Shown here: one piece after another, positions 54,872 through 63,336 of the stretch
How the letters are laid out: every line of letters begins with the position of its first letter
How positions within the stretch are numbered: position 1 is the stretch's first letter
Source: an uncultured Nocardioidaceae bacterium
GTDB lineage: Bacteria; Actinomycetota; Actinomycetes; Propionibacteriales; Nocardioidaceae
DNA: 63,652 bases
Reading direction: 5' to 3'
Assembly (NCBI GenBank): GCA_902805845.1
Contig: CADCUI010000087.1
Coordinates: forward strand, 1-63,652
Made by a program: the position numbers and the translations under genes
Notes under the pieces: generated by a model
Told to the model about the DNA's origin: nothing
Database searches by the model: none
Seen by the model: only the letters and a program-made list of their open reading frames with translations

Positions 54872-55173
54872 CGCTGTCCCCGCGGACCCAGCGCGTCGAG
54901 GTACTCGACCAGGGCCGACGGCGGCCACTCTTCCTCGAGGGCTGCGACCACGCGGTCGACGACCTCGCCCGGGTCACCGTCCGCGGCCGTCCAGTCGCCT
55001 CGACGCCAGCCCGCAAGGTAGTCATCGCTCCCGACGTCACCGAGCCGCATCGCGGCCTCGTCGATCGCGCCCTGGAAGCGCGCGGCCAGCGGCGACTTGG
55101 CCACCTGGTCGCCGTCCCGCGCCGCGACGAGAGACGGCAGCTCGCGCCAGTACGTCACCTGATACTCAGCCAC
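54868..55173 (-). CDS. virulence factor domain (PF13769) small protein
   Basis: A 101-residue protein with the typical start MAEYQVTYWRELPSLVAARD and the helix FQGAIDEAAMRLGDV. This small family, named from a plant pathogen but of unknown activity, is often encoded next to methyl-transfer enzymes in actinobacteria. Here its stop overlaps the start of the homocysteine methyltransferase gene, so a helper role in that reaction is likely. No membrane segment. Confidence 0.82.
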   Translation of the reverse strand: MAEYQVTYWRELPSLVAARDGDQVAKSPLAARFQGAIDEAAMRLGDVGSDDYLAGWRRGDWTAADGDPGEVVDRVVAALEEEWPPSALVEYLDALGPRGQR

Positions 55174-55265
55174 CCGGTGAGCCTAGACGCGCGAGGCCTC
55201 CGCGCCGGGGTCGTCTCGCGCTGTGTCGATCACCCCAGGCCCACGAGTACTGTCGGCTCGTGACC

Positions 55266-55322
55266 ATGCCCCTGCCCGGGCCGCGTGAACACATGCGTCC
55301 CAACCCTCGTGTCGTCGCATGA
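55266..55322 (+). CDS. possible 18-codon leader ORF before VOC gene
   Basis: ATG 55266 opens an 18-residue frame (MPLPGPREHMRPNPRVVA) whose TGA overlaps the ATG of the next gene as ATGA. There is no good ribosome binding site, so initiation might be leaderless. It may couple translation of the downstream gene, or be chance; the main gene has no Shine-Dalgarno sequence of its own, which favours coupling. Confidence 0.35.
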   Translation: MPLPGPREHMRPNPRVVA

Positions 55323-56089
55323 GCGGCTCGGTCCGCTGGGTCACCGCCTTCCTGGACACGACGGAGGAGCACGCTGACCAGGTCGAGTCGTTCTGGGTCC
55401 AAGTGACCGGCTACCACCTGTCGCCGCTCCGGAGGGTGCGCGAGGAGTTCGCGACGTTGCTGCCGGCCGACGGGGACCCGCACCTGAAGGTCCAGGTCGT
55501 CGAGAAGGCGTCGCCGGGCGGGCTGCACGTCGACCTGCACACCGAGGACGTCCGCGCCCTCGCCGCGCGGGCCGAGGTGCTCGGCGCGAGCGCCGGCCAC
55601 CGCGACGCCGGGCACGTCGTGTGTCGATCCCCTGGGGGCATGACCTTCTGCGTGGTGGACCACCCCGGGTCCCGGGCCGCGACGCCGGTCACCTGGCCCG
55701 GCGGTCGCAGCATGGTCGACCAGGTCTGCCTCGACATCCCGCCCTCGCGGTGGGAGGAGGAGTGCCGCTTCTGGGCCGCCCTGACCGGTTGGGAGCTGGT
55801 CGACCAAGACCCGGAGGACGAGTTCCGGCGGCTCCGGCGACCGCGAGGTGTGGCGATCCAGCTCCTGCTCCAGCGTCTAGACGACGCCCAGCCGGTGGTC
55901 ACCGGACACCTCGACCTGGGCACTGACGACTACCTCGCCGAGGCCGACCGGCACCGTGGCCTCGGCGCTGTCGAGGTCCGCCGCACGCCGCACTGGGTGA
56001 CGCTGCGCGACCCGAGCCGACGTCTCTACTGCGTCACCCGACACCCCGTCGACGAGCCAGTGGTCGGCGCGGAGGAGTCCCCCGGCTGA
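55319..56089 (+). CDS. VOC family protein (two glyoxalase-like halves)
   Basis: A 256-residue protein with two related halves: the first starts VRWVTAFLDTTEEHADQVES and ends GMTFCVVDHP, the second starts MVDQVCLDIPPSRWEEECRF and ends SRRLYCVTRHP. This is the double-module VOC layout; the pairs of His/Glu that bind metal are only partly kept. Function unknown. It converges on the amidohydrolase gene. Confidence 0.82.
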   Translation: MSGSVRWVTAFLDTTEEHADQVESFWVQVTGYHLSPLRRVREEFATLLPADGDPHLKVQVVEKASPGGLHVDLHTEDVRALAARAEVLGASAGHRDAGHVVCRSPGGMTFCVVDHPGSRAATPVTWPGGRSMVDQVCLDIPPSRWEEECRFWAALTGWELVDQDPEDEFRRLRRPRGVAIQLLLQRLDDAQPVVTGHLDLGTDDYLAEADRHRGLGAVEVRRTPHWVTLRDPSRRLYCVTRHPVDEPVVGAEESPG

Positions 56090-56106
56090 CCGGCCGAGGT
56101 CCGGTG

Positions 56107-57255
56107 TCACAGCCGCGGGCCGTACGTCTCGCACGCGTTGTCGACCTTCACTCGCTCGCGGATCTCCGCGGGCAGCGCGGTCAGCGCATGGCGCGGGTCG
56201 TCGAAGTCCCAGTGCGGGTAGTCGGAGCTGAACATCAACGTGCGCTCGGCATGGGCGATCTCGCAGAGGACGTGCAGGTGGTGCCGACGGGCGGGCTCGG
56301 GCAGGGGCTGGGTGGTGAAGCGGACGTGGTCCACCACGTACTCGCTCGGCAGCCGACGCATCCACGGCACCTCGTCCCGCAGGCCCTTGACGTTCTTGTC
56401 GAGCCGCCACAGCACGTCGGGGACCCAGCCGAGCCCGCCCTCGGTCACGACCACCTTGAGGTTCGGGAACCGCTCGAAGACCCCGTGGCAGACCAGGCTG
56501 ATCACGTTGGCCGCGAACACCTGGCTCAGCCCGGTGTGCCACTCCACGTAGTACGTCGGCGTGCCTCCTGCCATCGGGGGCGAGGTGCGGAAGATGCCCT
56601 CACCCGAGTTCGGGTGCACGGTGATGGGCAGTCCGATCTCGGCGGCGGCCTCGTAGATCGGGTAGTAGTGGCGCTGCCCCATGAGGATGTTGGTCAGCGG
56701 CAGCAGAACGGCGACGAAGCGCTCGTTCGCAGCCGCCCTCCGGATCTCCTTCGCCGCGAGGAGCGGATCCTGCGCGCCGACCACCAGGGTGCCGCGGTAC
56801 CGGTCGTCGGCCGCGAGCCACGTCTCGGCCAGCCAGTCGTTGTACGCCGACGCGATGATCGCCGCAGCGTCCGGGTCGGGCATCGCACCCAGCCCGAGCA
56901 CCTCGCCGCCGATGAGCACGGCACGGGAGATGCCGTTGGCGTCGAGCAGCTGCTCGGCGGTGAAGGCCGGGTCCGCCCCGGGCGCCGACCCGTCGGGAGC
57001 CCGGGCGTCGTCGCGGAGCACCCCCGCCTGGTTGACGTACAGCGTGTTCCGCGGGATCGACACCGCCTCGCGATGCCCTTGCGCGGTGAGGCTGCGCCGC
57101 TCGTCGAGCCCCAGGCGGTGCTGGGCGGCCCGGGAGAGGTAGGGCCGCAGGTCGCCGAGGCCGCCCTTCATGATCGGGTGCACGTCGCAGTCGACGAGGT
57201 CGTAGCGTGTCGGCGCGTCAGCGGCGAGGGCGGGGTCGGCGAGCACGTCGGTCAT
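56107..57255 (-). CDS. amidohydrolase family protein (decarboxylase-like)
   Basis: A 382-residue amidohydrolase_2 barrel, the group of aromatic acid decarboxylases and meta-cleavage hydrolases. The metal site DxH is LVDCDVHPIM, later His in ITVHPNSGEG and LVCHGVFERFP, and the final Asp in MFSSDYPHWDFDD. GGAG lies 5 nt before ATG 57255. The divergent Rieske ferredoxin gene suggests an aromatic or terpene degradation context. Substrate unknown. Confidence 0.9.
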   Translation of the reverse strand: MTDVLADPALAADAPTRYDLVDCDVHPIMKGGLGDLRPYLSRAAQHRLGLDERRSLTAQGHREAVSIPRNTLYVNQAGVLRDDARAPDGSAPGADPAFTAEQLLDANGISRAVLIGGEVLGLGAMPDPDAAAIIASAYNDWLAETWLAADDRYRGTLVVGAQDPLLAAKEIRRAAANERFVAVLLPLTNILMGQRHYYPIYEAAAEIGLPITVHPNSGEGIFRTSPPMAGGTPTYYVEWHTGLSQVFAANVISLVCHGVFERFPNLKVVVTEGGLGWVPDVLWRLDKNVKGLRDEVPWMRRLPSEYVVDHVRFTTQPLPEPARRHHLHVLCEIAHAERTLMFSSDYPHWDFDDPRHALTALPAEIRERVKVDNACETYGPRL

Positions 57256-57320
57256 GGTGACTCCTTCACGGACAACCCGTTGCGGGACGACCTCGAAGCC
57301 GTCACAGTCATGCATAGCAA

Positions 57321-57338
57321 ATCGTTTGGCCGAGCGAT
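57321..57338. promoter_or_regulatory. 18-bp palindromic operator between amidohydrolase and Rieske genes
   Basis: ATCGTTTGGCCGAGCGAT is symmetrical at every step if pyrimidine-for-pyrimidine changes are allowed (ATCGYTYGGCCRARCGAT). It lies midway between the divergent genes, 65 nt from one start and 32 nt from the other. TetR-type regulators of degradation genes use such sites; no such regulator is in the window. Confidence 0.5.
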
Positions 57339-57370
57339 AGACGCGACGCCGGGACGGGGACGGGGACAGC

Positions 57371-57727
57371 ATGGACGTGGTGGTCGGGCGGGTGGAGGAG
57401 GTACGCCGCGACGGTTGCCGCGTCGTGGACGTGCGCGGCAGGCCGGTCGGCGTGATCAGCGTCGGCGAGGAGTTCTTCGCCGTCAGTGACCGCTGCCCCC
57501 ACATGGGCGCGTCCATGTGCACGGGTTCCCTGAGTGGGACATTCGTCGAGGCCGGGCCGCAGGAGCTGGTCTACGGCATGGACGAGCGAGTGATCCGCTG
57601 TCCCTGGCACGGCTGGGAGTTCGACCTCGAGACGGGTCGGTCCCTCCTGGAGCCGGAGCGGGTCGGGCTCAAGACCTACCGGGTGACCCAGCAGGACGGC
57701 CAGGTCGTGCTCCACACCGGAGCCTGA
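57371..57727 (+). CDS. Rieske [2Fe-2S] ferredoxin
   Basis: A 118-residue stand-alone Rieske protein. The cluster ligands are in DRCPHMGASM and RCPWHGWEFD, the two C-x-H boxes. It passes electrons to an oxygenase or acts on its own; no oxygenase gene is visible nearby. The insertion CTGSLSGTFVEAGPQELV between the boxes is longer than usual. It is divergent from the amidohydrolase gene over a shared operator. Confidence 0.9.
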   Translation: MDVVVGRVEEVRRDGCRVVDVRGRPVGVISVGEEFFAVSDRCPHMGASMCTGSLSGTFVEAGPQELVYGMDERVIRCPWHGWEFDLETGRSLLEPERVGLKTYRVTQQDGQVVLHTGA

Positions 57728-57785
57728 CACAGCCTCGCAGGCAAGGGGGTCTTGCGCCGCCCCGGAGCAGCCACCTAGATTCGAG

Positions 57786-57798
57786 CCAATCGGTTTGG
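57786..57798 (+). promoter_or_regulatory. LacI-type operator before xylanase
   Basis: CCAATCGGTTTGG contains the LacI-family core AANCGNTT (57788-57795), 42 nt before the xylanase start. This is where a sugar-responsive LacI repressor of polysaccharide genes would bind. No lacI-type gene is in the window. Confidence 0.4.
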
Positions 57799-57840
57799 GT
57801 GAGCCTCGTCACACGCCCGGACCCTCCATCGAGGAGCGCC

Positions 57841-59040
57841 ATGCAGCCGTCCAGTTCCTTCTCTCGCCGGTCGCTCCTGCTCGGGGCTGCAGGCACCACG
57901 GCCGGCATCGCCACCGGGCTCCCGGGGCTCGCGGAGGCCGCCGAGCGGTCGCGCGGGCTGCCGTCGACCGGCCGCCCACCACTCTGGCGGCAGGCGAAGA
58001 ACCGGGGCCTGGTGTTCGGGTCGTCCATGGCCACCTGGCAGCTTGAACCCGAGTATCGGAAGCTCGACGTGCGCGAGGCGGGCCTGCTCTTCACCCAGGA
58101 CGACCTGCTGTGGTACCAGCTCAAGCCTGAACCCGGAGCCAGGCTGAACTTCGATCCTGGCGACCGGATCATCCGCTTCGCCGAGCGGCACGGGCAGCTC
58201 ACCCTCGGCGCCCACCTCGCGTGGGACGAGGGGTTCGGCGAGGGTTGGACCGAGGACGACCTCTGGGGACTGGGGCGACGCGAGGCACGCAAGCTGCTGT
58301 ACGGCGTCATCCGGAGGGAGGTCGCGCACTACCGCGGCCGGATGAGCGGTTGGATCGTGGCCAACGAGGTCACCGACCCCTACGACGCCGACCAGCACGG
58401 CTTCCGCACCAACGTGCCTTGGTACAGCACCATCGGCCCGGAGTACATCGCCGAGTCGTTCCACATCGCCAAGGAGGAGGACCCCAAGGCGCTGCGGATC
58501 CTCAACGAGTTCGGCTTCGAAACTGTCAACGAGTGGGGCGATCCCGCCGAGGACAGGCGCGCCGCGTTCCTCAAGGCCCTCGACCGGCTGCTGGACCGGG
58601 ACGTCCCGGTGCAGGCGGTGGGCATCCAGGGGCATCTGCTGGCGCACGAGTTCGGCGAGAGGTTCAACGAGTGGAGCTATCGCAGGTTCCTTCGCGACAT
58701 CGCCGACCGAGGCCTGCCGATCCTCATCACTGAGCTCGACGTCAACGACGAGGGGCTGCCGGTGAATGCGGAGAAGCGCGACCGGATGGTCGCCGAGGTC
58801 TACCGCCGCTACCTCGACGTCACCCTCGACGAACGGGCGGTCAAGGCAGTTGTCGCCTTCGGGCTCAGCGACCGGTACACCTCTCTTGACGAGGACTTCC
58901 CCCGCTCGGACGGCCGGCCACACCGAGCCCTCGCCTTCGACCGAAGGATGCGCCCCACCCCGAGGTACTACGCGATCAGCAACACGATCCGCAGCGCGCC
59001 GCGTCGGAAGCCGCTGTGGGAGCTCGAGAAGGGCCGCTGA
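57841..59040 (+). CDS. GH10 endo-1,4-beta-xylanase, Tat-exported
   Basis: A 399-residue glycoside hydrolase of family 10 with a twin-arginine signal (SRRSLLLGAAGTTAGIA) and no carbohydrate-binding module. The acid/base is Glu176 in WIVANEVTDP (in place of the usual WDVVNE) and the nucleophile Glu298 in LITELDVND. Substrate-binding residues lie in HLAWDEGF and GIQGHL. It should hydrolyse xylan or a related beta-1,4-glycan outside the cell. GAGGAG precedes ATG 57841. It converges on the sugar ABC operon, which could import the products. Confidence 0.9.
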   Translation: MQPSSSFSRRSLLLGAAGTTAGIATGLPGLAEAAERSRGLPSTGRPPLWRQAKNRGLVFGSSMATWQLEPEYRKLDVREAGLLFTQDDLLWYQLKPEPGARLNFDPGDRIIRFAERHGQLTLGAHLAWDEGFGEGWTEDDLWGLGRREARKLLYGVIRREVAHYRGRMSGWIVANEVTDPYDADQHGFRTNVPWYSTIGPEYIAESFHIAKEEDPKALRILNEFGFETVNEWGDPAEDRRAAFLKALDRLLDRDVPVQAVGIQGHLLAHEFGERFNEWSYRRFLRDIADRGLPILITELDVNDEGLPVNAEKRDRMVAEVYRRYLDVTLDERAVKAVVAFGLSDRYTSLDEDFPRSDGRPHRALAFDRRMRPTPRYYAISNTIRSAPRRKPLWELEKGR

Positions 59041-59070
59041 GGTCCGCTCCCTGCCACACCTCGCCTCTGT

Positions 59071-60111
59071 TCATCGGAGCCGGACGACGGAGCCCGCTTT
59101 GGAGGACCGGTAGCCCGCCAGGGCGATCTCGAGGGCGCGCAGACCGTCCTCGCCGGAGGCACACGGCTCCTGGAGCTCCCCTGCGCGCACCGAGGACAAG
59201 AATCCCGCGATCATCGCCTGATCCGCGTCCTCACCGAACGTCGCGTCGCGGAGTCCGCGCGGACCGCCCTCACGAGCACTCACGACGTGCAGCGAGTCGG
59301 CCGAGCCGCTGACGTCGAGGGATCCGCTGGTCCCGACCAGCCGGAGGTAGAAGTCGTGGTCCCACGGGTTGTCGGCCGGCACCGACCAGCTCGGGTCGAC
59401 GCTGCCGACGGCACCGTTCTCGAAGCGCAGGGACACGATCCCGACGTCGTCGACCCCACAGTCCCAGAGGAGCGCGCCGGCCTCGGCCGAGACCTCGGAG
59501 ACCTCCAGCCCGCTCACATGGCGCATCGCGTCCGTCACGTGCACGGAGTGGTCGATCAGGGCCCCACCACCCGCCTGGACCGGATCGGTGATCCACGGGG
59601 GGTACGACGGCGGCAGGGGCGGGCGGCCCCGGTTGCCGCCGACCAGGCCGATGAGGTCCCCCAGGCGGCCGTCCCCCACGGCGGCGCGCGCGCGGCTCAC
59701 GAGGGGCAGGAACCGCGAGACAAAGGCGACCTGCAGCTGCACACCGCCCCTGGCGCAGGCCGCGACCATGGCCTGTGCGTCCTCGAGAGTGGTGGCCATC
59801 GGCTTCTCGCAGAGGACGTGCCTCCCCAGCGACGCGGCCAGCTCGACGTGCGCGCGATGGTCGATGTTGGCGCTGCAGACGACCACCGCCTCCACGTCGG
59901 GGGCGGCGACCAGCGCCCGAGGGTCATCGATGAGGGGGATGCCGAAGTCCTGGCGGATCCAGCGTGCCTGCTCCGGGCGAGCGTCGTGGATCCCGACGAC
60001 GCGCGCGTCCGGGGACTGCGTGAGCGCACGTGCGTAGGCCCAGGCGTGGGTCATGTGGGCGGCACCCAGGATCGCCACACCGACGGGGCCGCGCGCCTCC
60101 CCCGGGCTCAT
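59071..60111 (-). CDS. Gfo/Idh/MocA family oxidoreductase (second copy)
   Basis: A 346-residue NAD(P)-dependent sugar or inositol dehydrogenase-like protein. The Rossmann fold begins GVAILGAAHMTHAWAYARAL (with H in place of the usual G turn), the catalytic region is HVLCEKPMATTLEDA, and a C-terminal alpha/beta domain carries GGGALIDHSVHVTDAMRHV. Start ATG 60111 overlaps the TGA of the upstream gene. It is the last gene of the sugar operon. Confidence 0.9.
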   Translation of the reverse strand: MSPGEARGPVGVAILGAAHMTHAWAYARALTQSPDARVVGIHDARPEQARWIRQDFGIPLIDDPRALVAAPDVEAVVVCSANIDHRAHVELAASLGRHVLCEKPMATTLEDAQAMVAACARGGVQLQVAFVSRFLPLVSRARAAVGDGRLGDLIGLVGGNRGRPPLPPSYPPWITDPVQAGGGALIDHSVHVTDAMRHVSGLEVSEVSAEAGALLWDCGVDDVGIVSLRFENGAVGSVDPSWSVPADNPWDHDFYLRLVGTSGSLDVSGSADSLHVVSAREGGPRGLRDATFGEDADQAMIAGFLSSVRAGELQEPCASGEDGLRALEIALAGYRSSKAGSVVRLR

Positions 60112-61109
60112 GGCAGCTCCCAGGCGGTCAGGTCCACGGTGCGGCCCGTGTGCGCGGACTCCAGGGCGGCGAGCGCCGTCCGGAGCGACTCCGCCGCCTC
60201 TCCGGCCGGCACCGGCGACGGCCCGCCGGCACGGATCGCCTCGAAGAACGCCCGCATCTCGTCGGTGAAGCCGCGGTCGCCCAGCACGTCCCACCACTCG
60301 ACGTCGCCCTCGACCGGGTAGAGGACGCCACCCATGAGGTGGTCGTAGCTCCAGGTCACCCGACCCGCGGTCCCGATCAGCTCGGCGGAGAGCTTGAAGC
60401 CCCGTGCCGCCGGGTGCGCCCAGCTGCACTCGACGTGCGCGATCGCGCCGTTGGCGTAGCGCACCGTGGCCAGCGCGTACGTCGACGGGCCGGCCTCGCT
60501 GTCGGCAGCCATGCAGTGGACACGCACTGCGGGGCTGCCGAGCACCCACCGGGCGTAGTCGAAGCTGTGCACGGCCTGGTCGAGCAGCGGCCCCCCGGAC
60601 TTCGCGGGGTCAGCCGCCCAGCCGCCTTCGCTCCATCCGGGGAGTGACGTCGTCGTCGAGTGGGTGACCTGTCGCACCTCCCCGATCTCCCCTGACGCGG
60701 CCAGGTCCCGGGCCGTGCGGTGGTCGGGCTCGTAGCGCGACACGTGCCCGACCATGAGCAGCCCCGGAGCCTCCTCCACCGCCGCCACCACGCGTCGAGC
60801 CTCCTCCATCGTCCGGGCCAGGGGCTTCTCGCAGATGACGTGGCGGCCGGCGGCGAGCGCGGCCAGCGCCGGCTCGGCATGCCGGTGCGGCGGCGTGCAG
60901 ATGTCGACGACGTCGACCCCGAGGGCCAGGAGCGCCTCGAGGTCCGGCACCACCTCGGCGCCGTGCTCGCCGGCGATCCGTGCGGCCTTCCCGGGCACGA
61001 CGTCCGCCACCGCCAGCAGCCGCACCCCCGGGGAGTCCCGGTAGGCGTGGGCGTGCACGCCCGCGATCAGTCCTGCCCCCAGGAGGCCGACGGTGAGCTC
61101 CCGGGTCAT
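60108..61109 (-). CDS. Gfo/Idh/MocA family oxidoreductase (first copy)
   Basis: A 333-residue dehydrogenase with Rossmann motif LLGAGLIAGVHAHAY, lysine motif VICEKPLARTMEEA and C-terminal domain with GGPLLDQAVHSFDYARW. It is related to its neighbour but not a close duplicate. Both probably oxidise or epimerise a sugar or cyclitol imported by the ABC system. Its start overlaps the cupin gene stop (ATGA). Confidence 0.92.
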   Translation of the reverse strand: MTRELTVGLLGAGLIAGVHAHAYRDSPGVRLLAVADVVPGKAARIAGEHGAEVVPDLEALLALGVDVVDICTPPHRHAEPALAALAAGRHVICEKPLARTMEEARRVVAAVEEAPGLLMVGHVSRYEPDHRTARDLAASGEIGEVRQVTHSTTTSLPGWSEGGWAADPAKSGGPLLDQAVHSFDYARWVLGSPAVRVHCMAADSEAGPSTYALATVRYANGAIAHVECSWAHPAARGFKLSAELIGTAGRVTWSYDHLMGGVLYPVEGDVEWWDVLGDRGFTDEMRAFFEAIRAGGPSPVPAGEAAESLRTALAALESAHTGRTVDLTAWELP

Positions 61110-62317
61110 CGACCCCGCGCCGGGATCGTCGGTGCGCTCTCGTGGAGGTCGGGGCCGAAGAAGGTGAACACCACAAGGTCCTCGCGCCCGGCGTTGTGGA
61201 CCTCGTGCTCCCTCGTCGCCGCCTCGTGCGTCACGAGGAGCTCGTCGAGACCAGGCTCACCACCCCGCACCTCATGGCCGGCGTAGCGGCCGTGCCCTGA
61301 CCACACGAACACGCTGTAGACGCCGGGCTCACGCACCCGGTGGACGCCGCCGGGCGGGACCACGAGGCGCTTCCCGGCGTACTTGCTGGTGTTGTAGAAG
61401 ATCCAGCTCTCCTCGCCGTCGCCGGTGGAGCCGTCGACGGGCTGCGGGCTCAGGTGCCGGTTCTCGTAGAACCAGGGGTCCCCGTTCGTCTCCCAGTCGA
61501 CGAACCGGAGCGGGAACCGCTCACCATGGGCCTCACGGTCCTGGGGCCGGACGTCCTTGAAGAGCAGGTCCTTGGAGATGATCCGCCCGGCGTTGAGAGC
61601 CTGGAACATCGCGAGGACGTCGGAGTCCTCCTGCAGCTCCAGCGTGAGTGCGGTGCCGGGCGCGTGCAGGACGCCGGAGGGCACGTGGAAGCCCTCCCCC
61701 GCCACCTGCAGCTCGGCCCGCGCATGCCGGAGGATCAGGTCGCTGTCCCAGTCGACCAGGTAGGGCAGCAGCGTGTCGTAGGCGCGTTGCTCGGCGATCC
61801 ACGGGTGGACCCCGAAGAACGTCTCCGGGTGAGCGCCCATGTCCACGCCGGCGGGGAAGTGGTACGACTCGTCCTTCGCGTTGGCCCCGACGAGCGCCGC
61901 GAACTCCTGCGGAGGGTGGATGTGGTACGGCAACCGGTCGCCGTAGTCGAACAGCTTGGCCAGCCTCCCCAGTCCGGCCGGGTGCGACGCGGCGTACGTC
62001 GGCCCCAGGACGGCCGCCGGATCGGCCAGCACCGCGTCCCGGAGCAGGATCCGCTCCCCGTCCTCCCCCACCGCGTAGCTGAGCCCCTCGTCGTCGGGCC
62101 CCACCCGGTTGTCGGCCTTCGTCGTCGAGGTCAGCCACCGCTCGCAGATGGAGCCGCGCTCCCCCACGTCGTAGCCGTGTTCGGGCAGCCCCAGCCTCCG
62201 GCCCGGCGGCAGGAAGTCACGCGCCACCCACGCCGGATCGCACCGGAGCACACCGTTGCCCGCGGCGAGCAACCGCGCCAGCGCTGCCCGGGTCTGGTCC
62301 GGGTCGGTGGGGCCCAT
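61106..62317 (-). CDS. cupin-fold sugar isomerase-like protein
   Basis: A 403-residue protein resembling mannose-6-phosphate isomerase-type cupins. Metal-binding residues are in LPYHIHPPQEFAAL and FHVPSGVLHAPGT; a second barrel lies toward the C-terminus (RLVVPPGGVHRVREPGVYS). It might isomerise a keto/aldo sugar in the operon. The ATG at 62317 is taken because the frame above it is antisense over the permease gene. It begins 5 nt after the permease stop. Confidence 0.78.
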   Translation of the reverse strand: MGPTDPDQTRAALARLLAAGNGVLRCDPAWVARDFLPPGRRLGLPEHGYDVGERGSICERWLTSTTKADNRVGPDDEGLSYAVGEDGERILLRDAVLADPAAVLGPTYAASHPAGLGRLAKLFDYGDRLPYHIHPPQEFAALVGANAKDESYHFPAGVDMGAHPETFFGVHPWIAEQRAYDTLLPYLVDWDSDLILRHARAELQVAGEGFHVPSGVLHAPGTALTLELQEDSDVLAMFQALNAGRIISKDLLFKDVRPQDREAHGERFPLRFVDWETNGDPWFYENRHLSPQPVDGSTGDGEESWIFYNTSKYAGKRLVVPPGGVHRVREPGVYSVFVWSGHGRYAGHEVRGGEPGLDELLVTHEAATREHEVHNAGREDLVVFTFFGPDLHESAPTIPARGR

Positions 62318-62322
62318 CGGGC

Positions 62323-63336
62323 CTATCCCTTGACGCCGGTGAGCGCGATGCCCTGGACGAACTGCCGCTGGAAGATGATGAAGACGATGATCATGGGAAG
62401 CGTCGCGATCACCGAGCCCGCGAAGAGCAGGTTCCACGAGGTCCGGTTCTGCACCACGAACAGCGCCAGGCCGACGGGGGCGGTGAGCTTGTCGGGGTCG
62501 GACATGACGATCAGCGGCCAGAAGAAGTCCTCCCAGGCGCCCTGGAAGGTGAAGATCGCGTTGGCAGCGAGCGCCGGCGTGCACAGCGGCAGCACGATGC
62601 TCCAGAAGATCCTGAACTCGCTGGCTCCGTCGATGCGGGCGGCGTCGAGCAGGTCGTTCGGGATCGAGAGCATGTACTGGCGGAGCAGGAAGATGCCGAA
62701 GGCGCTCACCACGCCGGGCAGGATCAGCCCCCAGTACGAGTCGAGGAGGCCGTGTCCACCCATACCCATCCAGTCGTTGTCGCCCATGAAGGGGACGTGC
62801 TGGATGATGATGTAGTTCGGGATCACGAGGACCATCCCGGGCACCATCATCGTGCCGAGGAACAGCACGAAGATGACGTTGCGGCCCGGGAACTTCCGCT
62901 TGGCGAAGCAGTAGGCGCACAGGGCGTTGAAGAAGGTCTGCAGGATCGTGATCGAACCTGCCACGAACGCGCTGTTCGCGAACCAGCGCCACTCCCCGTG
63001 TCCGGCGTTCCTCTGCGCGCCGGTCAGGTCACCGACGTTGAGGAAGCCCTTGTACCCGCTCAGGGTCGGGTCGTCCGGGAGCCACGTCGGAGGGTTGGCG
63101 AAGATGGTGCCGATCTGCTGGAACGACGCGCTCAACAACCAGGCGAAGGGCTCCACGAACAGGATGGCGACCGGGGCCAGGACGAGGTAGATCAGCAGCT
63201 TCGACCGGAGCCCGATCTTCTTGTTGGACGACTTGTCGTCCCGGCGACGCTGCTTCCTGGACCTGGTCGGCGCGGCCGGCGAGTCAGGGCGCTGCAGGAC
63301 GGCCGGAACCTCATCGACCTCGGCGTACCCGGTCAT
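62323..63336 (-). CDS. carbohydrate ABC transporter permease (MalG type)
   Basis: A 337-residue permease with six membrane spans and the EAA loop LLDAARIDGASEFRIFWSIV. An extra N-terminal basic tail of about 45 residues (TRSRKQRRRDDKSSNKK) precedes the first span. It pairs with the MalF-type permease. The start overlaps the stop of that gene by 4 nt (ATGA). No ATPase gene is visible; such systems often use a shared MsiK-type ATPase. Confidence 0.94.
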   Translation of the reverse strand: MTGYAEVDEVPAVLQRPDSPAAPTRSRKQRRRDDKSSNKKIGLRSKLLIYLVLAPVAILFVEPFAWLLSASFQQIGTIFANPPTWLPDDPTLSGYKGFLNVGDLTGAQRNAGHGEWRWFANSAFVAGSITILQTFFNALCAYCFAKRKFPGRNVIFVLFLGTMMVPGMVLVIPNYIIIQHVPFMGDNDWMGMGGHGLLDSYWGLILPGVVSAFGIFLLRQYMLSIPNDLLDAARIDGASEFRIFWSIVLPLCTPALAANAIFTFQGAWEDFFWPLIVMSDPDKLTAPVGLALFVVQNRTSWNLLFAGSVIATLPMIIVFIIFQRQFVQGIALTGVKG

